A stretch of DNA of 64,000 nt from Kitasatospora sp. NBC_00240 (GTDB taxonomy: Bacteria > Actinomycetota > Actinomycetes > Streptomycetales > Streptomycetaceae). The notes under the pieces are model-generated. The model saw only the letters and a program-made list of their open reading frames with translations, did not search any database and had not been told where the DNA came from. Below are positions 8,773-17,882 of the stretch, piece after piece (position 1 is the first letter of the stretch; each line of letters starts with the position of its first letter). The DNA lies in contig NZ_JAPEMU010000001.1 in assembly GCF_026342405.1 (NCBI RefSeq), positions 7,192,001-7,256,000 of the forward strand. The letters are read 5' to 3'. The position numbers and the translations under genes are program-made.

Positions 8773-10503
8773 ATGACCGATCAGTCACGCCCGCAGCGCA
8801 ACCGCAGCACCGGCGGCCGCACCCAGGGCGCCGCAGCGGGCCAGGCCGGCCGCGGCCGGCCCCGCACCGGCGGCAACGCCAGCAGCAGCGGCGGCTTCAG
8901 CGACGCCCAGCGCCGCAGCGGCACCAGCGGCGGCGGCCTGCGCAGCGCCGGTGCCACCGGCGGCCGGGGCCGCGGCCGAGGCGCCGCCCCCCGTGAGCGC
9001 GCCGTCGAGGCACCCGCCGACTTCGCCGTCGTCGAGGGCACCCCGGCCCGCCCGCCGGCCGCGACCTTCGCCGAGCTGGAGATGCCCAAGGGCCTGCTCT
9101 CGGCACTGACCCGCGAAGGCGTCACCGAGCCCTTCCCGATCCAGTCCGCCACCCTGCCCGACGCGATCGCCGGCCGCGACGTGCTCGGCCGCGGCCGCAC
9201 CGGCTCCGGCAAGACCCTCGCCTTCGGCCTCTCGATCCTCGCCCGCACCGCCGGCAAGCGCGCCGACGCGCGCCGCCCGCTGGCCCTGGTGCTGGTGCCG
9301 ACCCGCGAGCTCGCGCAGCAGGTCACCGACGCCCTCACCCCGTACGCGACCGCGGTCAACCTGCGGATCGCCACCGTGGTCGGCGGCATGTCGATCACCC
9401 GGCAGGCCAACGCGCTGCGCCGCGGCGCCGAGGTCCTGGTCGCCACCCCCGGCCGGCTCGACGACCTGATCAACCGGCAGGACGTCCGGCTGGACGAGGT
9501 CGCCATCACCGTCCTGGACGAGGCCGACCAGATGGCCGACATGGGCTTCCTGCCGCAGGTCACCAAGCTGCTGGAGCAGGTCGCCGAGGGTGGGCAGCGG
9601 ATGCTGTTCTCCGCCACCCTCGACCGCAACGTGGACCGCCTGGTCCGCCGCTTCCTGACCGACCCGGTGACGCACTCCGTCGACCCGTCGGCCGGCGCGG
9701 TGACCACCATGGACCACCACGTCCTGCAGATCGACACCGCGGACAAGGCCTCGGCCACCGCGCACATCGCCTCCCGCGAGGGCCGGGTGATCATGTTCGT
9801 GCACACCAAGCACGGCGCCGACCGCCTCGCCAAGCAGCTGCTGGCCACCGGCGTGAAGGCCGCCGCCCTGCACGGCGGCAAGTCCCAGCCGCAGCGCAAC
9901 CGCACGCTGGACCAGTTCCGCGAGGGCCACGTGTCCGCGCTGATCGCCACCAACGTCGCCGCCCGCGGCATCCACATCGACGGCCTCGACCTGGTCGTCA
10001 ACGTGGACCCGCCGATCGACCACAAGGACTACCTGCACCGCGGCGGCCGGACCGCCCGGGCCGGCGAGTCCGGCACGGTCGTCACCCTGGTGCTGCCCGA
10101 GCAGCGCCGCGAGGTCAGCCGGCTGATGACCACCGCCGGCATCCGCCCGACCACCACCAAGGTCCGCCCCGGCGACGCCGAGCTGGCCCGGATCACCGGC
10201 GCCCGGACGCCCTCCGGCGTCGCGGTCAGCCTGGCCGTGCCGATCAGCCAGGCCCCGGCGGCGAGCACCACCAGCGCCCCGCGCCGCCGCACCTCCGGCC
10301 CGCGCTCCGCGCTGCCCACCGACGTGGACATCAACGGCAACGCCCGCCGCCGCCGTCCCAAGCAGCGGATGGGCACCACCGGTGGCGCGACCCACACCGC
10401 GGCGGGCTTCTCCGGCAAGGCGAGCAGCGGCTCCAAGCCCGGCTCCGGCTCCAAGAGCGGCGGCAACTACGGCACCGGCCGCCAGCGCCGCCAGGCCAAC
10501 TGA
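8773..10503 (+). CDS. DEAD-box ATP-dependent RNA helicase
   Basis: 576 residues. The order of motifs is complete: Q-motif region FPIQSATLPDAI, motif I GRTGSGKT, Ia PTRELAQQ, TPGRL, motif II DEAD, motif III SAT, then in the second RecA-like domain ARGIHIDGLDLV and motif VI HRGGRTARAG. About 85 N-terminal residues are rich in Arg, Gly, Ser and Gln, and about 120 C-terminal residues are basic, Ser/Gly-rich and low-complexity; both probably bind RNA. The protein should unwind short RNA duplexes, for example in ribosome assembly or mRNA turnover. Its position after a cold-shock gene fits a low-temperature role (inference). Confidence 0.95.
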   Translation: MTDQSRPQRNRSTGGRTQGAAAGQAGRGRPRTGGNASSSGGFSDAQRRSGTSGGGLRSAGATGGRGRGRGAAPRERAVEAPADFAVVEGTPARPPAATFAELEMPKGLLSALTREGVTEPFPIQSATLPDAIAGRDVLGRGRTGSGKTLAFGLSILARTAGKRADARRPLALVLVPTRELAQQVTDALTPYATAVNLRIATVVGGMSITRQANALRRGAEVLVATPGRLDDLINRQDVRLDEVAITVLDEADQMADMGFLPQVTKLLEQVAEGGQRMLFSATLDRNVDRLVRRFLTDPVTHSVDPSAGAVTTMDHHVLQIDTADKASATAHIASREGRVIMFVHTKHGADRLAKQLLATGVKAAALHGGKSQPQRNRTLDQFREGHVSALIATNVAARGIHIDGLDLVVNVDPPIDHKDYLHRGGRTARAGESGTVVTLVLPEQRREVSRLMTTAGIRPTTTKVRPGDAELARITGARTPSGVAVSLAVPISQAPAASTTSAPRRRTSGPRSALPTDVDINGNARRRRPKQRMGTTGGATHTAAGFSGKASSGSKPGSGSKSGGNYGTGRQRRQAN

Positions 10504-10536
10504 CGCGCTGTCCGCCGGCCTGGCCGGCGGGCACTC

Positions 10537-10570
10537 GAAGCGGGCATCGCCTCCGGGCGGTGCCCGCTTC
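10537..10570. terminator. Hairpin terminator between convergent genes
   Basis: GAAGCGGGCA pairs with TGCCCGCTTC around a GC-rich loop, 34 bp after the helicase stop and facing the end of the XRE regulator gene. Confidence 0.75.
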
Positions 10571-10606
10571 GTCGTTCCCCCCTTCCGGCGGTGGACGCGG
10601 GGACGG

Positions 10607-11536
10607 TCAGCCCTCGGCGGGCCCGTACACCGGCTCCCGGACCGCCCCCGACTTCCGGTCGGCCACCTGCTCCCCGTCCGACGCCGGCTCCCCGTCCGGC
10701 ACCAGCCGCCGCAGCCGCTCGGCCGTCTCCTCGTCCCGCGGCGCGAACACCACCAGCTCCAACTGCGGCTCCCCCTGCGCCCGCAGCACCAGCTGATCGA
10801 TCCGCAGCGGGCCCAGCACCTCGTGCACCAGGTCCTTCTCGGTGCCCGAGCGCTCCTGCACCTGGTGCTCGTCCAGCCAGCGGTCCGCCTCCGGGAACCC
10901 GGCCCGCAGCCGCGCGATCAGGGCCGCCAGCCGCCGCGCCCCCGGCGAGCCGTCACCGCCCCGCTCGCCGTAGGCGGCCCGCAGCTGCGCCAGGGTCCGC
11001 CGGGCATGGCGCTCCCAGTCGACCGTCCGCGCCCGGTGCGCGTGGTTGGCGAACACCACCCAGCCGAGGTTGCACTCCCCGGCGGGCCGGCCGGAGAACT
11101 CGAACAGCGCGTCCGCCTGCGGGTTCCAGGCCCGGACGTCCCAGTCGGAGTCGACCAGGAAGGCGGGCGACGGCGACTGCGCCTGCAGCAGGCGCAGCAG
11201 GGCGCCGGGCACCCGCTCGGGCACCGGGCCCTCGGCCGGCAGCGCATGGCTGCCCGCCAGCCGGAACAGGTACTCGGTCTCGGCCTGGTCCAGGCGCAGG
11301 GTGCGGGCCAGGCTCGCCAGCACCTCGGGGGAGGGGTTGATCGCGCGCCCCTGCTCCAGCCAGGTGTACCAGGTCACCCCGACGCCGGCGAGCACCGCCA
11401 GCTCCTCCCGCCGCAGGCCGGGGGTGCGGCGGCGCAGACCCGGCGCCATCCCCACGTCCTCGGGGGTCAGCCGGGCCCGCCGGCTGCGCAGGAAGTTCGA
11501 CAGTGCCGTCCGCCGAGCTGTTCCGGCCGTCTTCAT
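10607..11536 (-). CDS. XRE-family regulator with MmyB-like ligand domain
   Basis: 309 residues from the ATG at 11536; a longer frame to 11590 lacks a ribosome-binding site. The N-terminus (to about residue 85) is an XRE helix-turn-helix: LRSRRARLTPEDVG...RTPGLRREELAVLAGVGVTWYTWLEQGR. The rest matches the MmyB-type domain: LVDSDWDVRAWNPQADALF, then LGWVVFANHAHRARTVDWE. This architecture is very common in actinomycetes, where the regulator usually controls the adjacent divergent gene. That gene here encodes an exported SMP-30-like protein, and a palindrome lies between them. The acidic C-terminal tail after about residue 280 is variable. Confidence 0.88.
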   Translation of the reverse strand: MKTAGTARRTALSNFLRSRRARLTPEDVGMAPGLRRRTPGLRREELAVLAGVGVTWYTWLEQGRAINPSPEVLASLARTLRLDQAETEYLFRLAGSHALPAEGPVPERVPGALLRLLQAQSPSPAFLVDSDWDVRAWNPQADALFEFSGRPAGECNLGWVVFANHAHRARTVDWERHARRTLAQLRAAYGERGGDGSPGARRLAALIARLRAGFPEADRWLDEHQVQERSGTEKDLVHEVLGPLRIDQLVLRAQGEPQLELVVFAPRDEETAERLRRLVPDGEPASDGEQVADRKSGAVREPVYGPAEG

Positions 11537-11558
11537 GGTCCGCCCCGTCTTCCCGTCC

Positions 11559-11577
11559 CTGGTAGCCGTACTACCAG
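11559..11577. promoter_or_regulatory. Operator palindrome between XRE and SMP-30 genes
   Basis: CTGGTAG-CCGTA-CTACCAG is a perfect 7-bp inverted repeat 23 bp upstream of the XRE start and about 90 bp upstream of the divergent gene. It is probably the binding site of the XRE regulator (inference). Confidence 0.6.
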
Positions 11578-11663
11578 TATCGCCACGCACTGCCGGGCCG
11601 CCGCGGCTGCCGCGAGGCTTGCCACGTCAGCACGTTGATGACCCGTACCAGAGGGAGTTCCCG

Positions 11664-12701
11664 ATGAGGCGTCAGTTCCGCCGCGTCCTGGTGGCCGCCG
11701 CGACCACCGCCCTGCTCACCACCGCCGCGACACCGGCCGCGACCGCCGCGCAGGCGGCCGGCGTCCAGCACGGCGCGAGCCGCTACCCGGCCGTCGTCGA
11801 CGGCCACGCGCCGTCCCTGCACCCCGAGGGCGCGACCTGGGACCCGGCGCACCGCCGGTTCCTGGTCGGCTCCCTGCGCCACGGTACTGTCTCCGCCGTC
11901 CGGCCGGACGGCAGCGTCCGGACGCTGGTCGACGATCCGGGCACGATCGTCTCGGTGATCGGCCTGCACGCGGACGCCGCCCGGGGCCGGGTCCTGCTGG
12001 CCAACGGTGACAACGGGGTGGGCCTGCGCAGCTCAGCCGCGACCACCGGCCGGCTGTCCGGGATCGGCGCGTACGACCTGGAGACCGGCCGCCGGATCTT
12101 CTACGTCGACCTCGCCGCGGTGGCCGGCGACGGCGGTCCGCACTTCGCCAACGACATCGCCTTCGGTCCGGACGGCACCGCTTACGTCACCGACTCCCGC
12201 GCGCCGATCGTGTACCGGGTCGGCGTGGACGGCCGGGCCTCGGTCCTGCTGCGGGACGACCGGCTCAAGGCGGCGCCCGACGGGTACGGGCTGAACGGCA
12301 TCGTCTACCAGGACGGCGCGCTGCTGCTGGGCAAGTACGACGACGGCACCCTGTGGCGGGTCCCGGTGCGCCGTCCGGCGGAGCTCCGGCAGGTCCGGCT
12401 GACCGGGTCGGCCGGGGTGCCCGGGGCGCTGGCCGGGCTCGACGGCCTGCTGGCCGGCCGGGACGGCGCCGTGCTGGGCGTCACCAACGGCCTGGGCGCG
12501 CCGGGCCGGGACGCCCAGGTGGAGCTGCGGTCGGCGGACGGCTGGCGCACCGCCCGGACGGTCGCCGTCCACGCCTCCGCGGACCCGGCGCCGACCGCCG
12601 TCACGGCGGGCCCGGGCGGCGGCTTCTACCAGCTCTCCGGCCGGATGGACCTGCTCTTCGCGGGCACCCTGAGCGACAGCTTCGTGCTGCGGCGGATCTG
12701 A
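11664..12701 (+). CDS. Exported SMP-30/gluconolactonase-like protein
   Basis: 345 residues. The ATG follows GAGGGAG. The N-terminus is a signal peptide: basic MRRQFRR, then a long Ala/Thr-rich hydrophobic stretch ending near AQA at residue 31. The mature part has beta-propeller features: HPEGATWDPAHRRFLVGSLRHGTV, then HFANDIAFGPDGTAYVTDSRAPIVYRV and GLNGIVYQDGALLLGKYDDGTLWRV. The first and last resemble blades of the SMP-30/LRE family, whose members are metal-dependent lactonases or related hydrolases. The substrate is unknown. The divergent XRE regulator probably controls it. Confidence 0.8.
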   Translation: MRRQFRRVLVAAATTALLTTAATPAATAAQAAGVQHGASRYPAVVDGHAPSLHPEGATWDPAHRRFLVGSLRHGTVSAVRPDGSVRTLVDDPGTIVSVIGLHADAARGRVLLANGDNGVGLRSSAATTGRLSGIGAYDLETGRRIFYVDLAAVAGDGGPHFANDIAFGPDGTAYVTDSRAPIVYRVGVDGRASVLLRDDRLKAAPDGYGLNGIVYQDGALLLGKYDDGTLWRVPVRRPAELRQVRLTGSAGVPGALAGLDGLLAGRDGAVLGVTNGLGAPGRDAQVELRSADGWRTARTVAVHASADPAPTAVTAGPGGGFYQLSGRMDLLFAGTLSDSFVLRRI

Positions 12702-12854
12702 GCCCGCCGCCCGGGCCCGGCCGGCCGCCCCGTACCGCGCCCGGTACCCCCGCCCGGGTGACCGGCGGGGGCACCGGCCCGTACGGCGGCCCGCCGGCCG
12801 GCCCGGATGGCAGGCTGACGGGGTACCCGGGAGGTCGGCGGAGCGGAGCGGGCT

Positions 12855-13721
12855 GTGCAGAGCGTGTGGGCCGTGGTGTTCGCCCTGCTCGCGGCGGCCG
12901 CCAACGCGACGGCCACCGTGCTGCAGCGCAAGGCGGCCGGCACGGTACCGATCTCCGCCGGGTTCCGGCTGCGGCTGATCGTCGAGCTGCTGCACCGGCC
13001 GGTGTGGCTGGCCGGGTTCGGGGCGATCGTGCTGGCTGCGGTCTTCCAGGCGCTGGCGCTGTCCGAGGGCGCGCTGGCTCTGGTGCAGCCGCTGTTCGTG
13101 CTGGAGCTGCCGATGGCGATGCTGATCGCCGGCTTCGTGCTCGGGCGGCGGCTGACCCGCGGCAGCTGGCTGGCGGTGCTGTCCGTGGTGGGCGGCCTCG
13201 GGGTGGCGCTGGCCGCCGCCGACCCGCAGGGCGGCATCACCGATCCGCCGGGTGGTCGCTGGGCGGTCGCCACCGGCTGCTGCGTCGGGGCGGTGGCCTT
13301 GCTGGTGGTCGTCGCGCGGCGGCACCCGCCGGGCCGGCTGCGGGCGGCCTCGCTGGCGGCGGGCGCGGCGATCGGGTACGCGCTGACGGCGGCGCTGCTG
13401 AAGGCCGCCACGTACGCCTGGCAGCGCGGGGGGATCGTCGGGTTCTTCGAGGCCTGGCAGACCTACGGTTTCGCGCTGGCGGGCGTCGGGGCGGTGTTCC
13501 TGCTGGAGAACGCCATGCAGTCCGGCCCGCTGGTGGCCTCGCAGCCGGCGCTGACGCTCACGGACGCGCTGGTGAGCCTGGCGCTCGGGGTCACCGTGTT
13601 CGAGGAGACGCTGCGGACCGGGTGGTGGCTGCTGCCGGAGATCGCGGGTGTGCTGGCGATCCTGGCGGGCGCCGTGGTGCTGGCGCGGACGCCGCTGGCC
13701 CGACTGCTGGCCGAGGGGTGA
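12855..13721 (+). CDS. DMT-superfamily membrane transporter
   Basis: 288 residues from a GTG start. Almost the whole protein consists of hydrophobic segments (about 9-10 TMs), beginning WAVVFALLAAAANATATVLQRKA and ending in a helix AGVLAILAGAVVLARTPL. The paired pattern of helices with short loops and the EGALALVQPLFVLELPMAM segment fit the drug/metabolite transporter superfamily (EamA-like). The ligand cannot be inferred. It is convergent with the sirohydrochlorin chelatase gene and separated from it by about 70 bp. Confidence 0.8.
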   Translation: MQSVWAVVFALLAAAANATATVLQRKAAGTVPISAGFRLRLIVELLHRPVWLAGFGAIVLAAVFQALALSEGALALVQPLFVLELPMAMLIAGFVLGRRLTRGSWLAVLSVVGGLGVALAAADPQGGITDPPGGRWAVATGCCVGAVALLVVVARRHPPGRLRAASLAAGAAIGYALTAALLKAATYAWQRGGIVGFFEAWQTYGFALAGVGAVFLLENAMQSGPLVASQPALTLTDALVSLALGVTVFEETLRTGWWLLPEIAGVLAILAGAVVLARTPLARLLAEG

Positions 13722-13788
13722 CGGGGCCGGTCCGCTCGGTCACCGTGACCTGGTGGCGGGCCGGCCCGGGCCTGTCCGGGGTCGGCGC

Positions 13789-14580
13789 TCAGGCTCCCCG
13801 GCGGAGGTCCTGCCCGACGGCTCCCGAGGCGCCGAGCCGCGCCTCGTCGTACCGGTGCAGCAGCAGCCGGGCGACCTCCGGCGCGTCGCCGAGCACCCCG
13901 GCGACCAGATCCGCGTCGCCGGCGGCAGCCGTGATGCGGTCGGGAAGCAGTCCGGGAGCGAGCAGGTACGGGGCGACCGCGACCCGGTCGGCGCCGGCCC
14001 CGCGCAGCGCGGTGACGGCCTCGGGCACCCGGTGGCCGGTGGCGGCCGTGGCCGCGTACGCGACCTCGACACCGGCCCAGCCGCGGGTGCGCCGCCATTC
14101 GGCGGCCAGGGCCCGGGTGACCCGGCCGGCGGCCGGGTCGGAGGAGCCGGCCGCGGCCAGCACGATGCCGGTGCGGGCCCGGACGGTGTCGCAGTCCACG
14201 TCGAGCCCGGCCTCGGCCAGCCGGCGCTCCAGGGCGGCGAGCAGCAGCGGGGACGGGCCGAGGACGTCGGCCAGCGGCAGGTCCGAACCGGCCTCGCGCA
14301 GCGCGGCGGGGATGTCGCTCTTGGCGTGGAAGGCCCGGTTGAGCAGTAGCGGCACGGCCACCGCGGGCGCCCCGGCCAGCCGGCCGGTGACCTGCGGGAT
14401 GCGCGGCGCGCAGAACTCCAGGTACGCGGTGGCCACGTCCAGGGCGGGGCGCAGCGCGCGGATCCGCCGGACCAGGGCCTCCACGGCGGCGGCGTGCCGG
14501 GGGTCCCGGCTGCCGTGGGCGATCAGCAGGAGGGCAGGGCTGCCCGCTGGCGGAGCAGCGGGCAGCCGGCCGGAGAACAT
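13789..14580 (-). CDS. Sirohydrochlorin chelatase (CbiX/SirB family)
   Basis: 263 residues, the two-domain length of actinobacterial CbiX-type chelatases. The N-terminal half has the family motif LLLIAHGSRDPRHAAA with the metal-binding His, then LEFCAPRIP and a VAVPLLLNRAFHAKSDIP segment with a second His. The second half repeats the fold (GIVLAAAGSSDPAA). It should insert iron into sirohydrochlorin to make siroheme, the cofactor of the sulfite reductase encoded at the head of the same minus-strand gene series. It is the last gene of the series and starts 11 nt after the permease gene ends. Iron as the metal is inferred from context. Confidence 0.88.
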   Translation of the reverse strand: MFSGRLPAAPPAGSPALLLIAHGSRDPRHAAAVEALVRRIRALRPALDVATAYLEFCAPRIPQVTGRLAGAPAVAVPLLLNRAFHAKSDIPAALREAGSDLPLADVLGPSPLLLAALERRLAEAGLDVDCDTVRARTGIVLAAAGSSDPAAGRVTRALAAEWRRTRGWAGVEVAYAATAATGHRVPEAVTALRGAGADRVAVAPYLLAPGLLPDRITAAAGDADLVAGVLGDAPEVARLLLHRYDEARLGASGAVGQDLRRGA

Positions 14581-14591
14581 GGGATCCGACC

Positions 14592-15494
14592 TTACCGGGC
14601 GGCGGCGAGCAGGCCGCGGTTGCGCAGCACCCGGCGCTCGATCGGGGCGAACACGAGCAGCTCGATCGCGATGCCGACGAACAGGATGAGGATGATGCCG
14701 AGCAGCACGCCGGCCATCTCGGAGAACTCGCGCTGGTTCTCCAGGTAGCGGCCGAGGCCCTGGCCGAGGTCGGGCGAGCTGGCGACCAGCTCGGCGGCCA
14801 TCAGCGAGCGCCAGGAGAAGGCCCAGCCCTGCTTGAGGCCGGCCAGGTAGCCGGGGAGCGCGCCGGGGAGCAGCACGTGCCGGGCGTTGCTGAGGCCGCT
14901 GGCGCCGAGGGTGCGGCCGGCGCGCAGGAACAGCGGCGGCACCTGGTCGATGCCGGCCACCAGGCCGTTGGCGATGGACGGGACGGCGCCGAGCAGGATG
15001 ACGGCGTACATCATCTGGTTGTTGATGCCGAGCCAGATGACCGCGGCGGGCACCCAGGCGACGGACGGCAGCGACTGCAGGCCGGAGAGGATCGGGCCGA
15101 CGGCCGCCCGGACCGGCTTGACCTGGGCGACCAGCAGGCCGATCGGGGTGCCGATGACGACGGCGATCACGAAGCCGGACAGGCCGCGCCAGACGCTGGT
15201 CCAGATGATGTCGAACAGGGTGCCGGCGGTCCAGAGGTCCTCGGCGGCGTGCCAGACGTCCAGCGGGCTGGGCAGCTTGTAGGAGCTGGTCAGCTCCAGG
15301 CTGTACGCGCCCTGCCAGAGGGCGAGCACCAGGAGCACGCCGAGCAGCGGCGGGAGGGCCTTCTGCCGCAGGGTCTGGGCGAGGGACTGGCCGGGGGCGG
15401 CGACCGTCTCCAGGGCGTCCAGGCCGGCCTCGACGCTGGCGGAGTCCGGCACCTGGTCCTTGACGACGGCGGGGGCGGTGTCAGTGCTGGCCAT
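14592..15494 (-). CDS. Sulfonate/taurine-type ABC transporter permease
   Basis: 300 residues. About 50 polar N-terminal residues precede the first TM (LLGVLLVLALWQGAYSLE). Six TMs follow, with the permease EAA-type loop ALPGYLAGLKQGWAFSWRSLMAAELV near residues 215-240. This fits the SsuC/TauC/NrtB branch of inner-membrane permeases. The start overlaps the end of the ATPase gene by 14 nt. With the ATPase and the lipoprotein encoded upstream it makes a complete importer. Its place between cysN and the chelatase gene points to uptake of an organosulfur compound or sulfate ester (inference). No sulfonate monooxygenase gene is present in the window. Confidence 0.88.
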   Translation of the reverse strand: MASTDTAPAVVKDQVPDSASVEAGLDALETVAAPGQSLAQTLRQKALPPLLGVLLVLALWQGAYSLELTSSYKLPSPLDVWHAAEDLWTAGTLFDIIWTSVWRGLSGFVIAVVIGTPIGLLVAQVKPVRAAVGPILSGLQSLPSVAWVPAAVIWLGINNQMMYAVILLGAVPSIANGLVAGIDQVPPLFLRAGRTLGASGLSNARHVLLPGALPGYLAGLKQGWAFSWRSLMAAELVASSPDLGQGLGRYLENQREFSEMAGVLLGIILILFVGIAIELLVFAPIERRVLRNRGLLAAAR

Positions 15495-16284
15495 GGCGGC
15501 GGATCTCCCCACGCAGTTCTTCGGTGATCTCGATGGACAGGTCCGCGACGCCCGCGGACTCGATGCGGCGCGGCTGCGGCAGGTCGATCCGCCACTCACG
15601 GGCGACCCGGCCGGGGCGGGAGGAGAGCAGCACCACGCGCTGGGCCAGCCGGACGGCCTCGCGCACGTTGTGGGTGACGAACAGGACGGTGAGCTTCTGC
15701 TCGGCCCAGATCCGGGTGATCTCGTCGTGCAGGACGTCGCGGGTGATCGCGTCCAGGGCCGCGAACGGCTCATCCATCAGCAGCACCGAGCTGCCCTGGG
15801 CGAGCGCGCGGGCCATCGCGACACGCTGGCGCATGCCGCCCGAGAGCTCGTGCACGCGCTTGCCGTACGAGCCCTTGAGCCGGACCAGCTCCAGCAGCCG
15901 CTCGGCCTCGGGGCGGCGCTCGGGGCGGGCCACGCCGTTGAGCCGCAGCGCGAGTTCGATGTTCTTGCCGGCCGTGAGCCACGGGAAGAGCGCATGCTCC
16001 TGGAACATCAGCGAGGGGCGCCCGCCGGGGACCTCGATGGTGCCCGAGGAGGGCTTGTCGAGGCCGGCGACCAGGTTGAGCAGGGTCGACTTGCCGCAGC
16101 CCGAGGCACCGAGCAGCGTGACGAACTCGCCGGGGGCGACGTCGAGGGTGATGTCGTCCAGCACGTGGGTCGCGGCGCCGGGGCGGCCGAAGGACTTGTG
16201 GACGTGCGAGATCCGGACGGCGGGGGAGCCGTCCAGGACCGCGGCGCCGTGGGCGTCTTGCGAGGTGGTCAGTGCCGGGCTCAT
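15481..16284 (-). CDS. Sulfonate/taurine-type ABC transporter ATPase
   Basis: 267 residues with a strong AGGAGGT 8 nt before the ATG. All ABC motifs are intact: Walker A GASGCGKST, Q-loop LMFQEHALFPWLT, signature LSGGMRQR, Walker B VLLMDEPFAALD and the switch His in LFVTHNVREAV. The sequence is of the SsuB/TauB/NrtD type that energises import of nitrate, taurine or alkanesulfonates. It is translationally coupled to the permease gene downstream; the binding-protein gene lies 175 bp upstream. Confidence 0.92.
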   Translation of the reverse strand: MSPALTTSQDAHGAAVLDGSPAVRISHVHKSFGRPGAATHVLDDITLDVAPGEFVTLLGASGCGKSTLLNLVAGLDKPSSGTIEVPGGRPSLMFQEHALFPWLTAGKNIELALRLNGVARPERRPEAERLLELVRLKGSYGKRVHELSGGMRQRVAMARALAQGSSVLLMDEPFAALDAITRDVLHDEITRIWAEQKLTVLFVTHNVREAVRLAQRVVLLSSRPGRVAREWRIDLPQPRRIESAGVADLSIEITEELRGEIRRHGQH

Positions 16285-16459
16285 CCGGGCACCTCCTGCA
16301 TGAGTGACTGGCTGACTGGCGAAGTGGGAGCCGGGGTCCGGCCCCGCCCGGCCCTGTGACTGGGCATCGACCGGGTGGGCGGGGTTCCGGACCGCGGAGC
16401 TTGTGCGGGTAGCGCTGCGGGGTGCCGCGGCCGGCGGTGGGCCGGCCGCGGCGTACCGG

Positions 16460-17614
16460 CTACTTGGTGCCGAGCCCGGCGTCCGCCACGGCGCTCTGAC
16501 CGGCGGCCTTGAGCACCTTGTTGAGCAGGGTCAGGTCGTAGATCCCGTTCAGGTCGGGCTTCTTGAGCAGGCCCGCGGTCACCGCGTGGTCGGCCTCCGA
16601 CTGCAGGGTGCCGGCCAGCGGGTCGTCCAGGAAGTCGATGTCCTGCCAGGCCGGGTCGAGGACGGCGGGCTCCAGCGCGTTGCCCGCGGCCTCCTTGATG
16701 GCCGCGTTGGCGGAGGCCTTGGCCTTCTCCGGGTTGGCCTTGATGAAGGCGTTGGTGTTCACCGAGCCGCGCAGTACGGCCTCCACCACGTCCGGGTGCT
16801 CCTTGAGGAACTTCTGGGACACGATGATGTTGGTGATCACGAACTTGTTGTCCGGCCAGATCGACTTCTCGTTCAGCAGGACCTTCGCGCCGAGGGTGAC
16901 CAGCTTGGAGGCGGTCGGCTCGGGCACCCAGGCACCGTCGATCGCACCGGACTTGTAGGCGTCCGGGGTGACCTTGTTGTCGGTGCGGACGACCGACACG
17001 TCGCCGGCGCCGGTGTTGGCGTCGACCTTGAAGCCCTTGGTGGACAGGTAGTTGAGGAGCGCCACGTCCTGGGTGTTGCCCAGCTGCGGGGTGGCGATCT
17101 TCTTGCCCTTGAGGTCGTCCAGCGAGGTGACCTTGTCCGGGTTGACGACCAGCTTGACGCCGCCGGAGGCCGAACCGCTGATGATCTTCAGCGACTTGCC
17201 GTCCGACTTGGTGAAGCCGTTGATCGCGGGGGAGGGGCCGATCCAGCCGATGTCGATCGAGCCGGCGTTCAGCGCCTCGATCTCCGCCGGGCCGGCGTTG
17301 AAGATCTGCGGCTTGACCTGGGTGCTGCCCAGCTCCTTCTGGAAGATGCCTTCCTTCAGGCCGACCAGCGGGGTGCCGTGGGTCAGGTTCGCGAAGTAGC
17401 CGATCTTGACCGTGTCGGCGGACAGCTTGACGTCACCCGAGGGGGAGGCCGCCGCCGGCGAGCCGGCCGCCTTGTTGTCGGTGCTCTTCGAGCCGTAGCC
17501 GCAAGCGGTCAGCAGGGTGACGGCGGTGAGGCCGGCGACGACCGCCACGGCGGACCGTCTGATCCGGCCGGCGGGGGTGCGGGCAGCATTATGGGGGAAC
17601 TGGTTCGAAGCCAT
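16460..17614 (-). CDS. ABC transporter substrate-binding lipoprotein (SsuA-like)
   Basis: 384 residues. The signal peptide ends in LLTAC, a lipobox at about residue 37, followed by a Ser/Lys/Ala-rich linker. The mature protein has the type-2 periplasmic binding fold of sulfonate/nitrate receptors: KIGYFANLTHGTPLVGLKEG, EIEALNAGSIDIGWIGPSPAINGF, LKGKKIATPQLGNTQDV and DGAWVPEPTASKLV. It should deliver an organosulfur compound to the permease/ATPase pair encoded next. Ligand identity is inferred from the family and the surrounding sulfur genes only. Confidence 0.9.
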   Translation of the reverse strand: MASNQFPHNAARTPAGRIRRSAVAVVAGLTAVTLLTACGYGSKSTDNKAAGSPAAASPSGDVKLSADTVKIGYFANLTHGTPLVGLKEGIFQKELGSTQVKPQIFNAGPAEIEALNAGSIDIGWIGPSPAINGFTKSDGKSLKIISGSASGGVKLVVNPDKVTSLDDLKGKKIATPQLGNTQDVALLNYLSTKGFKVDANTGAGDVSVVRTDNKVTPDAYKSGAIDGAWVPEPTASKLVTLGAKVLLNEKSIWPDNKFVITNIIVSQKFLKEHPDVVEAVLRGSVNTNAFIKANPEKAKASANAAIKEAAGNALEPAVLDPAWQDIDFLDDPLAGTLQSEADHAVTAGLLKKPDLNGIYDLTLLNKVLKAAGQSAVADAGLGTK

Positions 17615-17760
17615 GCGAAGTCGGTCCTGTTCATGGACGGGCCGTCAACTGACGTCCCTGGTACGGAAGCTGGGGTGTCGCTCGCGGCATCGTGATGCCG
17701 GGCAAGCCGGGCGGCGCCTGCTGTGCCAACTGTGGGACGGCACAGGGGCAGCGGCCCGGT

Positions 17761-17783
17761 GACAGGGGATCAGAGCCCCTGTC
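17761..17783. promoter_or_regulatory. Hairpin between cysN and the ABC transporter genes
   Basis: GACAGGGG and CCCCTGTC form an 8-bp stem around a 7-nt loop within the 268-bp gap. It may be a partial terminator or an mRNA-processing/stability element; there is no U-run. No gene is seen in this gap. Confidence 0.4.
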
Positions 17784-17882
17784 CGCCCACACATCGCGTC
17801 AGTCCGCCCTGGCCGCTGCCGAGGACGCCGCTGCCGATGCGGCCGCCTTCCTTGTCCATGCCCGAGAACGCCTCGTGGGGCA

